Positions 53,912 to 61,421 of a stretch of 64,000 nucleotides of DNA are shown piece by piece. Source of the stretch: Pseudocitrobacter vendiensis (GTDB lineage: Bacteria > Pseudomonadota > Gammaproteobacteria > Enterobacterales > Enterobacteriaceae); the NCBI RefSeq assembly GCF_943590815.1, contig NZ_CALSBS010000021.1:1-64000 (forward strand), read 5' to 3'. The notes beneath the pieces are model-generated. The model was not told the DNA's origin, did not search any database, and saw only the letters and a program-made list of their open reading frames with translations. The translations under genes were made by a program, and so were the position numbers. The stretch's first letter is position 1. Each line of letters starts with the position of its first letter.

Positions 53912-54429
53912 GATATTTCATTTTAAATTGTGTAATAGTCAATAATTTTATATCAAGCGTAAAACTCTTTCCTATCGATGCATTACGTATGGCTAACTAC
54001 CATAACAATGCTATGGTGTCCAAAGCCAAAAAGTCTCCTCCAGGATGGAAGGATTTTTTGACAATAACAACGTAAGCATAGACGTTCTCGCCCCACCCTC
54101 TGTGGGGCTTTTTTTGTACTCAATCACTCACTTATCCCATACGGGGTATTAGTCTTCCCTTATCCTCTTGCGGGGGTAACCATTTTCAAGCCCACCAGCA
54201 GATGAGCTTTGTAATGGCTGCCACTAACCGTAGTGGCCACGCTCATGCCCTTGAGGTGCTGGCGCATCATTGCCGCTGATAACCGGTGCGTGTCTGGCGT
54301 TCACGCTGCTTTACCGGAGCTTATTTTGATCTATGACCCTTACCCATCACTGCACAGGCTCGCCATTACGCGACTCGGGGCAGCATCATAACTGCTACAT
54401 TGCCTTTCGACTGCGGTCTAACCGCTTTG
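53912..54429. other. 518-base gap between lysis and packaging genes
   Basis: No convincing gene is present on either strand. The gap holds a plus-strand terminator at 54090-54115 and a perfect 7-bp hairpin at 54220-54237 (GCCACTA with TAGTGGC). A pac or cos site would be expected near the terminase genes, but I cannot identify one. Confidence 0.35.
54090..54115 (+). terminator. plus-strand terminator inside the leftward late operon
   Basis: GCCCCAC pairs with GTGGGGC across CCTCT and is followed by seven T on the plus strand. It faces against all surrounding phage genes, so a short rightward transcript probably exists here. Confidence 0.75.
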
Positions 54430-54657
54430 CTACTTCAAATCGGCTTTCTCCTTCTGGCAGTTCGCCTGCCACGCTTTGTTATGCGCCAGGATGTCGCGCT
54501 TCGTCTGCTTATCCAGCACGTCGATATCGTTGTTGGTCAGATAGATAATCCGTGTCCACAAACAGCCCGTATCAACCACGACCGGGGCGGGTGAAGTTTT
54601 CGCGCAGCTCGCGATCAACATCGTCATTAGGCATGTGATTAACAGTCTGCTGAACAT
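54430..54657 (-). CDS. outer-membrane spanin subunit (Rz1-like)
   Basis: The 75-residue lipoprotein has the lipobox L-I-A-S-C and a short mature part. Its start lies inside the Rz-like gene in another frame, the classic nested Rz/Rz1 arrangement. With Rz it fuses inner and outer membranes at the end of lysis. It is less proline-rich than lambda Rz1. Confidence 0.8.
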   Translation of the reverse strand: MFSRLLITCLMTMLIASCAKTSPAPVVVDTGCLWTRIIYLTNNDIDVLDKQTKRDILAHNKAWQANCQKEKADLK

Positions 54658-54850
54658 TACTGGCCTCTTTAGTGACTTCAGCTTTACGTTCTGCTACCGC
54701 AACGGTTGCCGCTGCGTTCTCTTCGGTGCGCTGCTGGTCTGCCTTCGCTTCGGCTTTGCTGGTTCCGCGAATATGCCCAATACCAAAGCCACCAACTGCG
54801 GCAGCCAGCACCGCGCAAACCGCGCCAATGATTAATTCGATTACGCCCAT
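54572..54850 (-). CDS. inner-membrane spanin subunit (Rz-like)
   Basis: The 92-residue protein (M-G-V-I-E-L-I-I-G) has an N-terminal membrane helix and a periplasmic coiled coil (KAEAKADQQRTEENAAATV). It is shorter than lambda Rz. GAG lies upstream of the ATG at 54850. It follows the endolysin by seven bases. Confidence 0.78.
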   Translation of the reverse strand: MGVIELIIGAVCAVLAAAVGGFGIGHIRGTSKAEAKADQQRTEENAAATVAVAERKAEVTKEASNVQQTVNHMPNDDVDRELRENFTRPGRG

Positions 54851-54857
54851 AAACGTC

Positions 54858-55487
54858 TCACACCAGCACAGATTTAGCCTGATTAAACAGCGCACGGCGC
54901 TTATCCAGCCCATTCCGCCCGCCGTTGATGATCAACGTGACGCGTTCAACGTCACCGGAATAAAGCAAGCAGCCGCGGGAGACGTAAAACCATGCGGCGG
55001 AACGCGCAGCGTATTCATCCTGTTCCAGCAGCTCAGGATGTGTAACAAGATCCAGCTTCAATGCCTGTCCGCAACTTCGGTAATTACTCAGGCCGGTAAC
55101 CTGCTTCAGCCCGCGACCGCGATATTTCCAGCCATCGCCTGCTACCTGATTGCCGAGGTTCTTTTTGCCCCACTCACCGCCGTAGACGAGATTTGCGATA
55201 GCCTGCTGGTTTGCCGGGTGCGTCGCCGTTCTGCCGAGGGCTGCAGCCTGCTGCGCAGTGATACGATGCATACCAAAGAAGGGAACAAGGTTTTCAGCGG
55301 CATAGTTGAGGTTTTCCACCACCCGGGTGAATCCGGTACTTTCGTGCCCCATCTGAGCGATGAACATCGCCTGATCCAGAGGCGCGTTAATGCCGAATTT
55401 TTTCATCTCCGCATCAATATGCGGAAACCAGCGCGCAGCCAGTCCGGCGCTAATACCAGCCGCCTGTTGAAATTGTGATTGTTTCAA
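54858..55487 (-). CDS. endolysin, glycoside hydrolase family 19
   Basis: The 209-residue enzyme cuts peptidoglycan. The catalytic region FIAQMGHESTGFTRVVENLNY and the later YRGRGLKQVTGLSNY are typical of phage GH19 lysozymes. I place the start at the TTG at 55487, which overlaps the holin stop (TTGA) and removes an unlikely N-terminal extension. It has no signal peptide, so it needs a holin. Confidence 0.88.
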   Translation of the reverse strand: MKQSQFQQAAGISAGLAARWFPHIDAEMKKFGINAPLDQAMFIAQMGHESTGFTRVVENLNYAAENLVPFFGMHRITAQQAAALGRTATHPANQQAIANLVYGGEWGKKNLGNQVAGDGWKYRGRGLKQVTGLSNYRSCGQALKLDLVTHPELLEQDEYAARSAAWFYVSRGCLLYSGDVERVTLIINGGRNGLDKRRALFNQAKSVLV

Positions 55488-55780
55488 GCTGTAGTCTCTC
55501 CAGCAATCCGAGAAATATTGCCGCGAGCTCGCCATATAGCGATGCACAGGACGACGTTGATAATCAGCTCTCCGTAATCTAATTGGGCATAGTCGCCATG
55601 CCAGATACGAAAAGCTGTATATGCCGGAGCGAGTATTAGCCCGTAGGCCAGCAATTCCATTAAACGCCGGCGGCGCATACTACGTTTACGGAAAAACATC
55701 AGTCGCAGCGAAATCATGATGCAAGCGACCGCGTTAAGTTGAAGCAGGAACCAGGTCAGGTTCTGCAATAGCCACGTCAT
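55484..55780 (-). CDS. phage holin family membrane protein
   Basis: The 98-residue protein has three hydrophobic helices separated by basic loops (FFRKRSMRRRRLMELL) and matches the 3TM holin group. It starts in the stop codon of the upstream holin (ATGA) and ends in the endolysin start. Having two membrane proteins suggests a holin and antiholin pair. Confidence 0.8.
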   Translation of the reverse strand: MTWLLQNLTWFLLQLNAVACIMISLRLMFFRKRSMRRRRLMELLAYGLILAPAYTAFRIWHGDYAQLDYGELIINVVLCIAIWRARGNISRIAGETTA

Positions 55781-56181
55781 TTTTCCTCCTTCAGTCCGGG
55801 CAAACTCCCCGTCTTTGACCGGGCGAGAACGCGCAGCAGAATGGTGACGGAAACCGTGGAGGCTGCCAGCGCGCCAATTGCAGGAGACACCTGAATAGTT
55901 ACCGGCGGGCTGAGTTTGTTCAGGCCTGCATTGATAAGCGCAGCAATAATCTCGGATGCAGTACCAGCGCAATAAATTCCACCAATGAATGAAATCAGCG
56001 CAAACAGAAGTTGCTTCCAGATTCTGTGGTCCTCGGAACTGAGGATATAGAGTGCGGCTCCGGCAAGAGAACAGATCATTACCGCGGGCGTTGCCTCCGG
56101 AAATAAAGTAGCGAAAGTGACACCTGTAGTTCCCGCTGCGACGCCAGCAGTGATTGTTGCAGATATCGGTTCTGCGGACAT
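55777..56181 (-). CDS. phage holin
   Basis: The 134-residue protein has three or four helices (TAGVAAGTTGVTFATLF; MICSLAGAALYIL; LLFALISFIGGIYCAG) and a charged C-terminus, typical of holins that precede this 3TM partner. It is the first gene of the lysis set. Confidence 0.8.
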   Translation of the reverse strand: MSAEPISATITAGVAAGTTGVTFATLFPEATPAVMICSLAGAALYILSSEDHRIWKQLLFALISFIGGIYCAGTASEIIAALINAGLNKLSPPVTIQVSPAIGALAASTVSVTILLRVLARSKTGSLPGLKEEK

Positions 56182-56351
56182 TTAGCCCCCTCTTATCGAT
56201 GTAACTCCTCTCAAAGATGAGGGGAAGAAATGCCGCTTCTGCGGCTGTGAGTTTCAGGCTCTCGGTGTGAATTTAACGATGAAGCTCATCGGTGAGGGTT
56301 ACCGGAGCCTGAATTTGAAAGACACCACAGCAGCTAAACGCCAGGTGTCCG

Positions 56352-57404
56352 TTATGTTCTGTTGAGCTGCTGAATTTCATTGACCGTCTGTGTAAATCGC
56401 TCTGTTTCAAGCTCAACGCCGATCGCGCGACGCCCTAGCTCTATAGCGGCTTTCACCGACGAACCTGAGCCCATAAAGAAATCAGCAACAATATCGCCCG
56501 GCCTGCTGCTGGCGCTGATAATTTGCTTCAGCATGTCGGCTGGCTTTTCGCATGGATGTTTGCCCGGGTAAAACTGCACCGGCTTGTGAGTCCATACGTC
56601 GGTATACGGAACGGCGGCAGAAACAGAGAAGCAGCGGCGAAGCGTTTTATATTCTTCCAGCAATTCCGAATATTTACGATTCAATGACTGGTAGGTGGCG
56701 ACCAACTGATGATGAGGATGCTCTAATTTTTGCTGCTGATGCTTTTGAATAGCAATCCGCGTGAACAACGCCTGCAGCTTTTGGTAATCAACTTCGTTCG
56801 GCAACTGCCACTGGCTAGCCCCGAACCAATGAGACGCCATGTTTTTCTTTCCGGTGGCCTGGGCTATTTCTTTCGAACTAACGCCCAGTGATTCACGTGC
56901 ATTGCGGAAATAGTCGATTAGCGGCGTCATGATGTGCTGCTTTAGTTCGGTGCTTTTTGTTTCGTAGGCGTCCTCTTTTCCGGTATATGGCCCCAGATAA
57001 TGTTCACCAAACAGTATCCGTTCCGTTGCCGGGAAATATGCGCGCAGGCTTTCTTTGTTGCATCCATTCCAACGGCCCGAAGGTTTTGCCCAGATGATGT
57101 GGTTCAGGACATTGAAGCGCCCCCTCATCATGATCTCAATATCGGAGGCAAGCCGGTGTCCACAAAAAAGGTAAATGCTGCCAGCGGGTTTAAGGACTCG
57201 GGCATACTCAACCAGGCAGCTATCGAGCCAGCGCAAGTAGTCCTCGTCCCCTTTCCACTGGTTATCCCATCCGTTTGGCTTCACTTTGAAGTACGGCGGA
57301 TCGGTCACTATCAGGTCAATGGAGTTATCCGGGAGGGTGGCGATGTAATGCAGGCTATCAGCGTTGATTAAATCAACACTGTTTATTTTTACAGTGTTTT
57401 TCAT
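56352..57404 (-). CDS. DNA methyltransferase (beta-type N6A/N4C)
   Basis: The 350-residue enzyme has the catalytic motif D-P-P-Y at 35-38 before the SAM-binding motif F-M-G-S-G-S at about 310-315, the beta-class order. A target-recognition segment and a helical insert lie between them. No restriction partner is visible, so it is an orphan enzyme. It lies just downstream of the late promoter region, where lambdoid phages carry cargo genes. The target sequence is unknown. Confidence 0.88.
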   Translation of the reverse strand: MKNTVKINSVDLINADSLHYIATLPDNSIDLIVTDPPYFKVKPNGWDNQWKGDEDYLRWLDSCLVEYARVLKPAGSIYLFCGHRLASDIEIMMRGRFNVLNHIIWAKPSGRWNGCNKESLRAYFPATERILFGEHYLGPYTGKEDAYETKSTELKQHIMTPLIDYFRNARESLGVSSKEIAQATGKKNMASHWFGASQWQLPNEVDYQKLQALFTRIAIQKHQQQKLEHPHHQLVATYQSLNRKYSELLEEYKTLRRCFSVSAAVPYTDVWTHKPVQFYPGKHPCEKPADMLKQIISASSRPGDIVADFFMGSGSSVKAAIELGRRAIGVELETERFTQTVNEIQQLNRT

Positions 57405-57554
57405 AGATCAGTAAGCGTAACTCTGATAGGCTCACTTTGCTTTAGCGCTAAAGCGGTGGGCCTTTGGTTAGCTTGTGACCTGAAAGCATGAGCAATGGCT
57501 GGCCGGGTGCTACAACACCCACCAGCCGCCCATTTTCACAGCAAAAAGCCCCCA

Positions 57555-57746
57555 TCACTGGAGGCGCTTATAACATCCGAACTGGTAATCTGATAACCCC
57601 GCCAACACCAACTGCGTGAGAATGAGCTGGCAACGTTCGCGGCTTAGATGGGTATTTTGTGCAATTTCCCCGGCAGTGGCGGGTTTGTCACTCAGTTCTT
57701 TAAAAACAGCCTTTGCCGTTTCTGTCATATCTTGCTGTTTTAGCAT
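57555..57746 (-). CDS. small winged-helix-like phage protein
   Basis: The 63-residue protein (MTETAKAVFKELSDKPATAGEIAQNTHLSRERCQLIL) looks like a compact helix-turn-helix. It lies downstream of the late promoter and leader terminator. AAGG is found upstream of the first ATG. A regulatory role is plausible but not shown. Confidence 0.65.
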   Translation of the reverse strand: MLKQQDMTETAKAVFKELSDKPATAGEIAQNTHLSRERCQLILTQLVLAGLSDYQFGCYKRLQ

Positions 57747-57826
57747 GTCTTTTTACCTTATTAAGTTGCGTGACATACAGATAACTCTGGTTGCCAGAGC
57801 CAGCAAGCTCTAGATACGACAGACAT

Positions 57827-57852
57827 AAAAAAACCTCGCATTTCTGCGAGGC
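57827..57852 (-). terminator. early terminator after the late promoter (tR'-like)
   Basis: GCCTCGCA pairs with TGCGAGG around GAAA, followed by seven T. It stands about 50 bases after the pR'-like promoter, the usual site where transcription stops until Q acts. Confidence 0.85.
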
Positions 57853-57900
57853 TCAAGCGTTTGATTGATGAAAGGATGTAAATCTCCCATCATTGGAGTG

Positions 57901-57929
57901 AATTTAGTCCATTTTCGCCAAACAGTCAA
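57901..57929 (-). promoter_or_regulatory. late promoter pR'
   Basis: On the minus strand, TTGACT and TAAATT are separated by 17 bases just after the Q gene. With the terminator downstream this is the standard Q-dependent late promoter arrangement. Confidence 0.8.
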
Positions 57930-57966
57930 CATTGTTATTCATCACAGCGCCATCTCCTTCTAAAAT

Positions 57967-58782
57967 TCACGAACTGGTAACTCTACGAAGTGCGGCATTA
58001 GCTCTTTCCTCTTGCTGATGGCATTCAGTTATCAGAAGCTCGTACAACGGCTTGAAAGAACGCCGCCATGTCGTCTCAGCAATATCGATAACATCACCAC
58101 ACAACGCCTTACGCACGTTCTCTGCCGGGAGCCTGGCATAACCACGGCCTGAACATTTACCGCACTCCTTCATGACTGGCACGCCCTGGCGATCCGTTTC
58201 TTTCTTATCGAGAACTTTTCCCTTCCCGTGGCACCGGCACGCATTGCTGATAACACCCTTTCCGTTACAGGCAGAGCATAGAATCTTCGCAGTCTCGCGA
58301 ACCGACTTCCATTCTTCCCAATACGACGGGCAGACGCCTTTCGTAATCTTCGCCCATGCCGGTGGCTTGCCGTCGGGATACTGAACCTTATTTGTGAAGA
58401 CATCTGCTTCGGTGAAGCCGCTACCAGCGCAGCAATCGCATTGCCGGACACTTGCCGCACTGCGCGTATAATCCTGATACGCAAAAGCGCACATAATTTC
58501 AAGAACGCGCCGGCGAACTGTTTCATCGAGTTCAGTAACTGATTTAAAACGTCGGGAGATTTCAACGGCTGAATCATAAAGCGCCTCCAGCGCCCGGTCC
58601 GGGCTGCTAATGCCAATTTTTGCCAGGTAGAGATCGAAGCCAAATCCACACTGGGCGTTTACCAGCCCCAGCGCGGCCATCACATCTGTTCCGGTCAGGT
58701 TATCGGTTGCCGTCGCCCGCGATGAGTCACTGAACATCGGAGACTTGGGAGCAAAGTATTTTGCTATTGATTCAAGGTTCAT
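57967..58782 (-). CDS. late antitermination protein Q
   Basis: The 271-residue protein belongs to the larger antiterminator Q family with a DnaJ-like zinc region: C-D-C-C-A-G-S-G, C-S-A-C-N-G-K-G, C-R-C-H-G-K-G and C-G-K-C-S-G-R-G. It is expected to load onto RNA polymerase at pR' and allow read-through into lysis and morphogenesis genes. It overlaps the small upstream gene by four bases. Confidence 0.9.
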   Translation of the reverse strand: MNLESIAKYFAPKSPMFSDSSRATATDNLTGTDVMAALGLVNAQCGFGFDLYLAKIGISSPDRALEALYDSAVEISRRFKSVTELDETVRRRVLEIMCAFAYQDYTRSAASVRQCDCCAGSGFTEADVFTNKVQYPDGKPPAWAKITKGVCPSYWEEWKSVRETAKILCSACNGKGVISNACRCHGKGKVLDKKETDRQGVPVMKECGKCSGRGYARLPAENVRKALCGDVIDIAETTWRRSFKPLYELLITECHQQEERANAALRRVTSS

Positions 58783-58919
58783 TGCGTTGCTCCTGCTTTC
58801 TGAATTAAACGAGCGGCGTTACGGATGATGCGATAATCAGTCAGAACAGAGCCGGGGAAGCGGTAGAGGCGCAGTCGCTGCCAGCGAGTTTTGAGTGCTG
58901 TAATTGTTTCCTTTTTCAC
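58779..58919 (-). CDS. 46-residue nin-region protein
   Basis: A GTG-started frame ([13 protein letters not shown]) overlaps the rusA stop and the Q start by four bases each, so translation is coupled at both ends. It is basic ([21 protein letters not shown]). Similar small genes are common before Q in lambdoid phages. Function unknown. Confidence 0.7.
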   Translation of the reverse strand: MKKETITALKTRWQRLRLYRFPGSVLTDYRIIRNAARLIQKAGATQ

Positions 58920-59278
58920 GCGCCCTCCATTTCAGTGATTGTTAATTCAAGTTTTCCGCCTTTAACGACCGGCATTCTCTTCACGCTGTAGTAATCAACC
59001 TGCTGGTCGTCGAGCCAGAAACCGGATTTCGTCAGCGCGTCGAAAACGGCTTTTTGCAGGTTATCCAGATCCCGGCGGCGGCGGTCCGGCATATGGCATT
59101 CGATGCGGATTTTCACGGGTGTTGCCAGGCCGATATCCAGCATCGCGTCTTTGATAATTCTGGCGACGCTGTCAAGGAACGCCTGCCCTTCTGCGCTGAT
59201 GTGCGTGCGCCCGCGGTTATGCCGGTAGTAGCGGTTGTTGCTCGGTGGCCACGGGAGAGTAATTCGATATTCGTTCAT
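58916..59278 (-). CDS. rusA: Holliday junction endonuclease RusA
   Basis: The 120-residue RusA resolvase has the N-terminal [16 protein letters not shown] motif and the three catalytic aspartates Asp70, Asp72 and Asp91 (DRRRRDLDN and LDDQQVD). It resolves junctions in phage DNA. It overlaps the DUF1364 gene by four bases. Confidence 0.93.
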   Translation of the reverse strand: MNEYRITLPWPPSNNRYYRHNRGRTHISAEGQAFLDSVARIIKDAMLDIGLATPVKIRIECHMPDRRRRDLDNLQKAVFDALTKSGFWLDDQQVDYYSVKRMPVVKGGKLELTITEMEGA

Positions 59279-59565
59279 GATTTAATCAGCCCCGCTTTCA
59301 GCCAGATAACCTGCGTGCGGGCCATGCCTTCCAGCGCGCACTCCTTTGCATAATTCGCATCCACATGATGGGTGCGGCGGTCGATTTCATCGTGACAAGC
59401 AGAACACGCGATAGCAGCGATAAGGTCAGGCGGTTTGATGCCCGTGCCGCACAGACCAGACAGTCGAATATGCGCCAGCACCGATGTTTCAGGGTTGCCA
59501 TTGCATACTCCGGGAATACGCACCTGGCATTCACGTCCACGCGCTTCTTTGCGTAAGTTAGCCAT
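59275..59565 (-). CDS. DUF1364 (YbcO-like) nuclease
   Basis: The 96-residue protein has the DUF1364 features [20 protein letters not shown] and [13 protein letters not shown], a histidine-metal nuclease fold as in YbcO. I start at the ATG at 59565, after GGGGG. It sits beside rusA, as in many lambdoid nin regions. Confidence 0.85.
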   Translation of the reverse strand: MANLRKEARGRECQVRIPGVCNGNPETSVLAHIRLSGLCGTGIKPPDLIAAIACSACHDEIDRRTHHVDANYAKECALEGMARTQVIWLKAGLIKS

Positions 59566-59567
59566 GC

Positions 59568-59768
59568 TCACCCCCACACCCGGTTGCGCCAGCGCTTATC
59601 TACGCGTGGAGGTTTCAGGGATGTTGGCAGGTAGGCGCTGATGGTCCACGTTGTAAAATCGGGATTCAGGCTGCGCTCTGTCTTTACACCGCGCGCCCGA
59701 TATTTATCCACCAGCTCTTCGGCCTGCTCGGTGGTGCAATTGTCATGCTGGAACCAGCTATATTTCAT
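59568..59768 (-). CDS. small nin-region protein
   Basis: The 66-residue protein begins M-K-Y-S-W-F-Q-H-D-N. I use the ATG at 59768, just after the DUF1367 stop. It is basic at the C-terminus (PRVDKRWRNRVWG). Homologous small genes are frequent here in prophages, with no known role. Confidence 0.7.
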   Translation of the reverse strand: MKYSWFQHDNCTTEQAEELVDKYRARGVKTERSLNPDFTTWTISAYLPTSLKPPRVDKRWRNRVWG

Positions 59769-59772
59769 CTGA

Positions 59773-60375
59773 TTACCCCGCGAAGCCAAGCAGCTGCGCG
59801 GCGGCGTTCTCGGCCTCTTGCTGCGAGCGAAATGAGCGTGACAATATCCAGCGCCACAAAACATCGAGCGCGGCTTTGTACAGCTGCTGAAACTCGAATT
59901 CGTCCATATTTGCGAAAGAGATACTGCGGGGATGTTTACGGAGTGTGCCGTCCGGCAACTGAATGGCGTCGTAATGCCCGGCCTCGACGATTACCCATGC
60001 ACGGTATGCGTCGAAGGACTTGCACAGACTAATGCCATTGGTAACGCGGCGGTTGGCGACCTGCTCCAGATACTGTTCAGCAGCATCCAGAAGAGCGCCG
60101 CCGTTGCCACCATAAGCCGCCAGATATTTGGCATAGCCGGTAACGAGTTTGCGTTCGTTGCTGGAGATTGTGCCGCCGGTAGGTTCCCAGTAATCGAAAC
60201 CCAGATTGAGAAGCGCGAAGAAACGACGATGGAACGCCGGATTGCGCACTTTTTTGAACTCAGCCACCAGAACGTCGCCGAGCTTGATTTTTGATTGCAG
60301 GATATCGCTGGTCTCTGGCGTAGCCGGGATCAGTATTCCTGTGTGGTGCTTAATGAGTTGTAGTTCGTGCGCCAT
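59773..60375 (-). CDS. DUF1367 family nin-region protein
   Basis: The 200-residue protein (MAHELQLIKHHTGILIPATP; RNPAFHRRFFALLNLGFDYW) matches DUF1367, common in P22/ES18-like phages next to RusA. The function is unknown; a recombination or replication role is assumed from context. Confidence 0.83.
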   Translation of the reverse strand: MAHELQLIKHHTGILIPATPETSDILQSKIKLGDVLVAEFKKVRNPAFHRRFFALLNLGFDYWEPTGGTISSNERKLVTGYAKYLAAYGGNGGALLDAAEQYLEQVANRRVTNGISLCKSFDAYRAWVIVEAGHYDAIQLPDGTLRKHPRSISFANMDEFEFQQLYKAALDVLWRWILSRSFRSQQEAENAAAQLLGFAG

Positions 60376-60416
60376 GGTCTTCTCCGTGGCGCATCAGGGG
60401 TATAGGTTGTTCAGGC

Positions 60417-60650
60417 CTATGAAGTAATCATATCAGATGGTGGTATAACTCGGTAGCCGAGACGTGTAGCAAATTGCATAAACCCATTCAGGGTAAAAAT
60501 CTCCTCATCATCGAGAAGTGGGCGCAAAGAAACTAAACCATTTGCGCGGTAAACCAAATATCTTCCATTTGAAGGGAAGCTATAAACGACTGTCTTATCA
60601 ACTCTTCTGACCACGTCATACCACTGGTCTTCTGATTCAGTAATACTCAC
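60417..60650 (-). CDS. phage protein of unknown function
   Basis: The 77-residue protein starts at a GTG with GGGGGAG upstream and is acidic and beta-like in the middle (SFPSNGRYLVYRANGLVSL). I do not recognise it. It lies between the DinI-like and DUF1367 genes in the same direction. Confidence 0.6.
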   Translation of the reverse strand: MSITESEDQWYDVVRRVDKTVVYSFPSNGRYLVYRANGLVSLRPLLDDEEIFTLNGFMQFATRLGYRVIPPSDMITS

Positions 60651-60757
60651 ATTCTCCCCCAGAGCGACTCATTGACGCTGTTATTATTTACTGGAGCAGC
60701 TAGGGAAACGCAGGATGCGACACTCTTTAAAACTGCACCACAATAGCTTTTAAGCAA

Positions 60758-60982
60758 TCAATAAAACCACTCGTCGGCGCTTTCCCATGTCTCCTGCAGG
60801 ATGCGTTCGACTTCCTTCTTTTCACCACCGAATACCGACAGGCCATCACTACTTGCTCGTTTAATAGTTAGCTTGCAATCATTGTACTGTTTGCTCAGTC
60901 GACTAAGTAGTTCGGCCTCCAAGGCTGGCACCGCGCCATCAGGAAGTTTTTTAGTGCGATCAATGGTTAACTCAACTCTCAT
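60758..60982 (-). CDS. DinI-like SOS protein
   Basis: The 74-residue protein (M-R-V-E-L-T-I-D; end ILQETWESADEWFY) matches DinI, which modulates RecA filaments. GGAGG precedes the ATG, and a perfect LexA box lies 21 bases further upstream, so the gene should be induced by DNA damage. Confidence 0.9.
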   Translation of the reverse strand: MRVELTIDRTKKLPDGAVPALEAELLSRLSKQYNDCKLTIKRASSDGLSVFGGEKKEVERILQETWESADEWFY

Positions 60983-61003
60983 GATTCCCTCCTTATTGAT
61001 TTA

Positions 61004-61019
61004 CTGTATGAATATACAG
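61004..61019 (-). promoter_or_regulatory. LexA box of the dinI-like gene
   Basis: CTGTATGAATATACAG fits CTG-N10-CAG with full symmetry in the outer bases and lies just before the dinI-like gene. Confidence 0.9.
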
Positions 61020-61421
61020 TTACTTTATAAACCTCTCATTTGGATTTTGCAATGTTTTAAGGGCACGAATTGCGAATAACCCTATACAAAGAAACCCGCC
61101 GAAGTGGGTCTTTTGGTCAGATAACAAGCAGGTCGTAACATGGCGAAGGGTGTTAACATCTGCTTTGTGCCAAAAGCAGAAGCTGTTAATTCGTGCCTAA
61201 TATACTTCACTTAACGTATATCCCATCTCTGGTACAGAATACGCAATTTAAATGCTCAGGAAGTGGCAGGCTGAATAACAAAGGACTCCTTTGATTATAG
61301 GATGATTTGTATAGGCACTCATCGCACCATGTGCTCAGTTAACGCAACATAGCCAGTTGAACTTTGCTATTCTGTGAGAGGTGGTACCTTCTATCCAGTG
61401 CGGATTTAATTAATGGAATAA
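61020..61421. other. prophage-host boundary region without genes
   Basis: The phage genes end here and host-type genes begin. I see a plus-strand terminator at 61089-61114 and otherwise A+T-rich sequence. No tRNA, integrase or repressor fragment is visible, so the exact junction cannot be placed. Confidence 0.4.
61089..61114 (+). terminator. plus-strand hairpin terminator
   Basis: ACCCGC pairs with GTGGGT around CGAA (one G-T pair), followed by CTTTT. It is similar in style to the phage intergenic hairpins but points the other way. Confidence 0.6.

Noticed and set aside
54333..54548. Plus-strand frame over the spanin region
   Set aside because: It runs opposite to the nested Rz/Rz1 genes and has no supporting feature.
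57760..57830. Possible phage tRNA near the late promoter
   Set aside because: Small hairpins such as CTCTGG-TTG-CCAGAG exist, but no cloverleaf or T-loop consensus is present.
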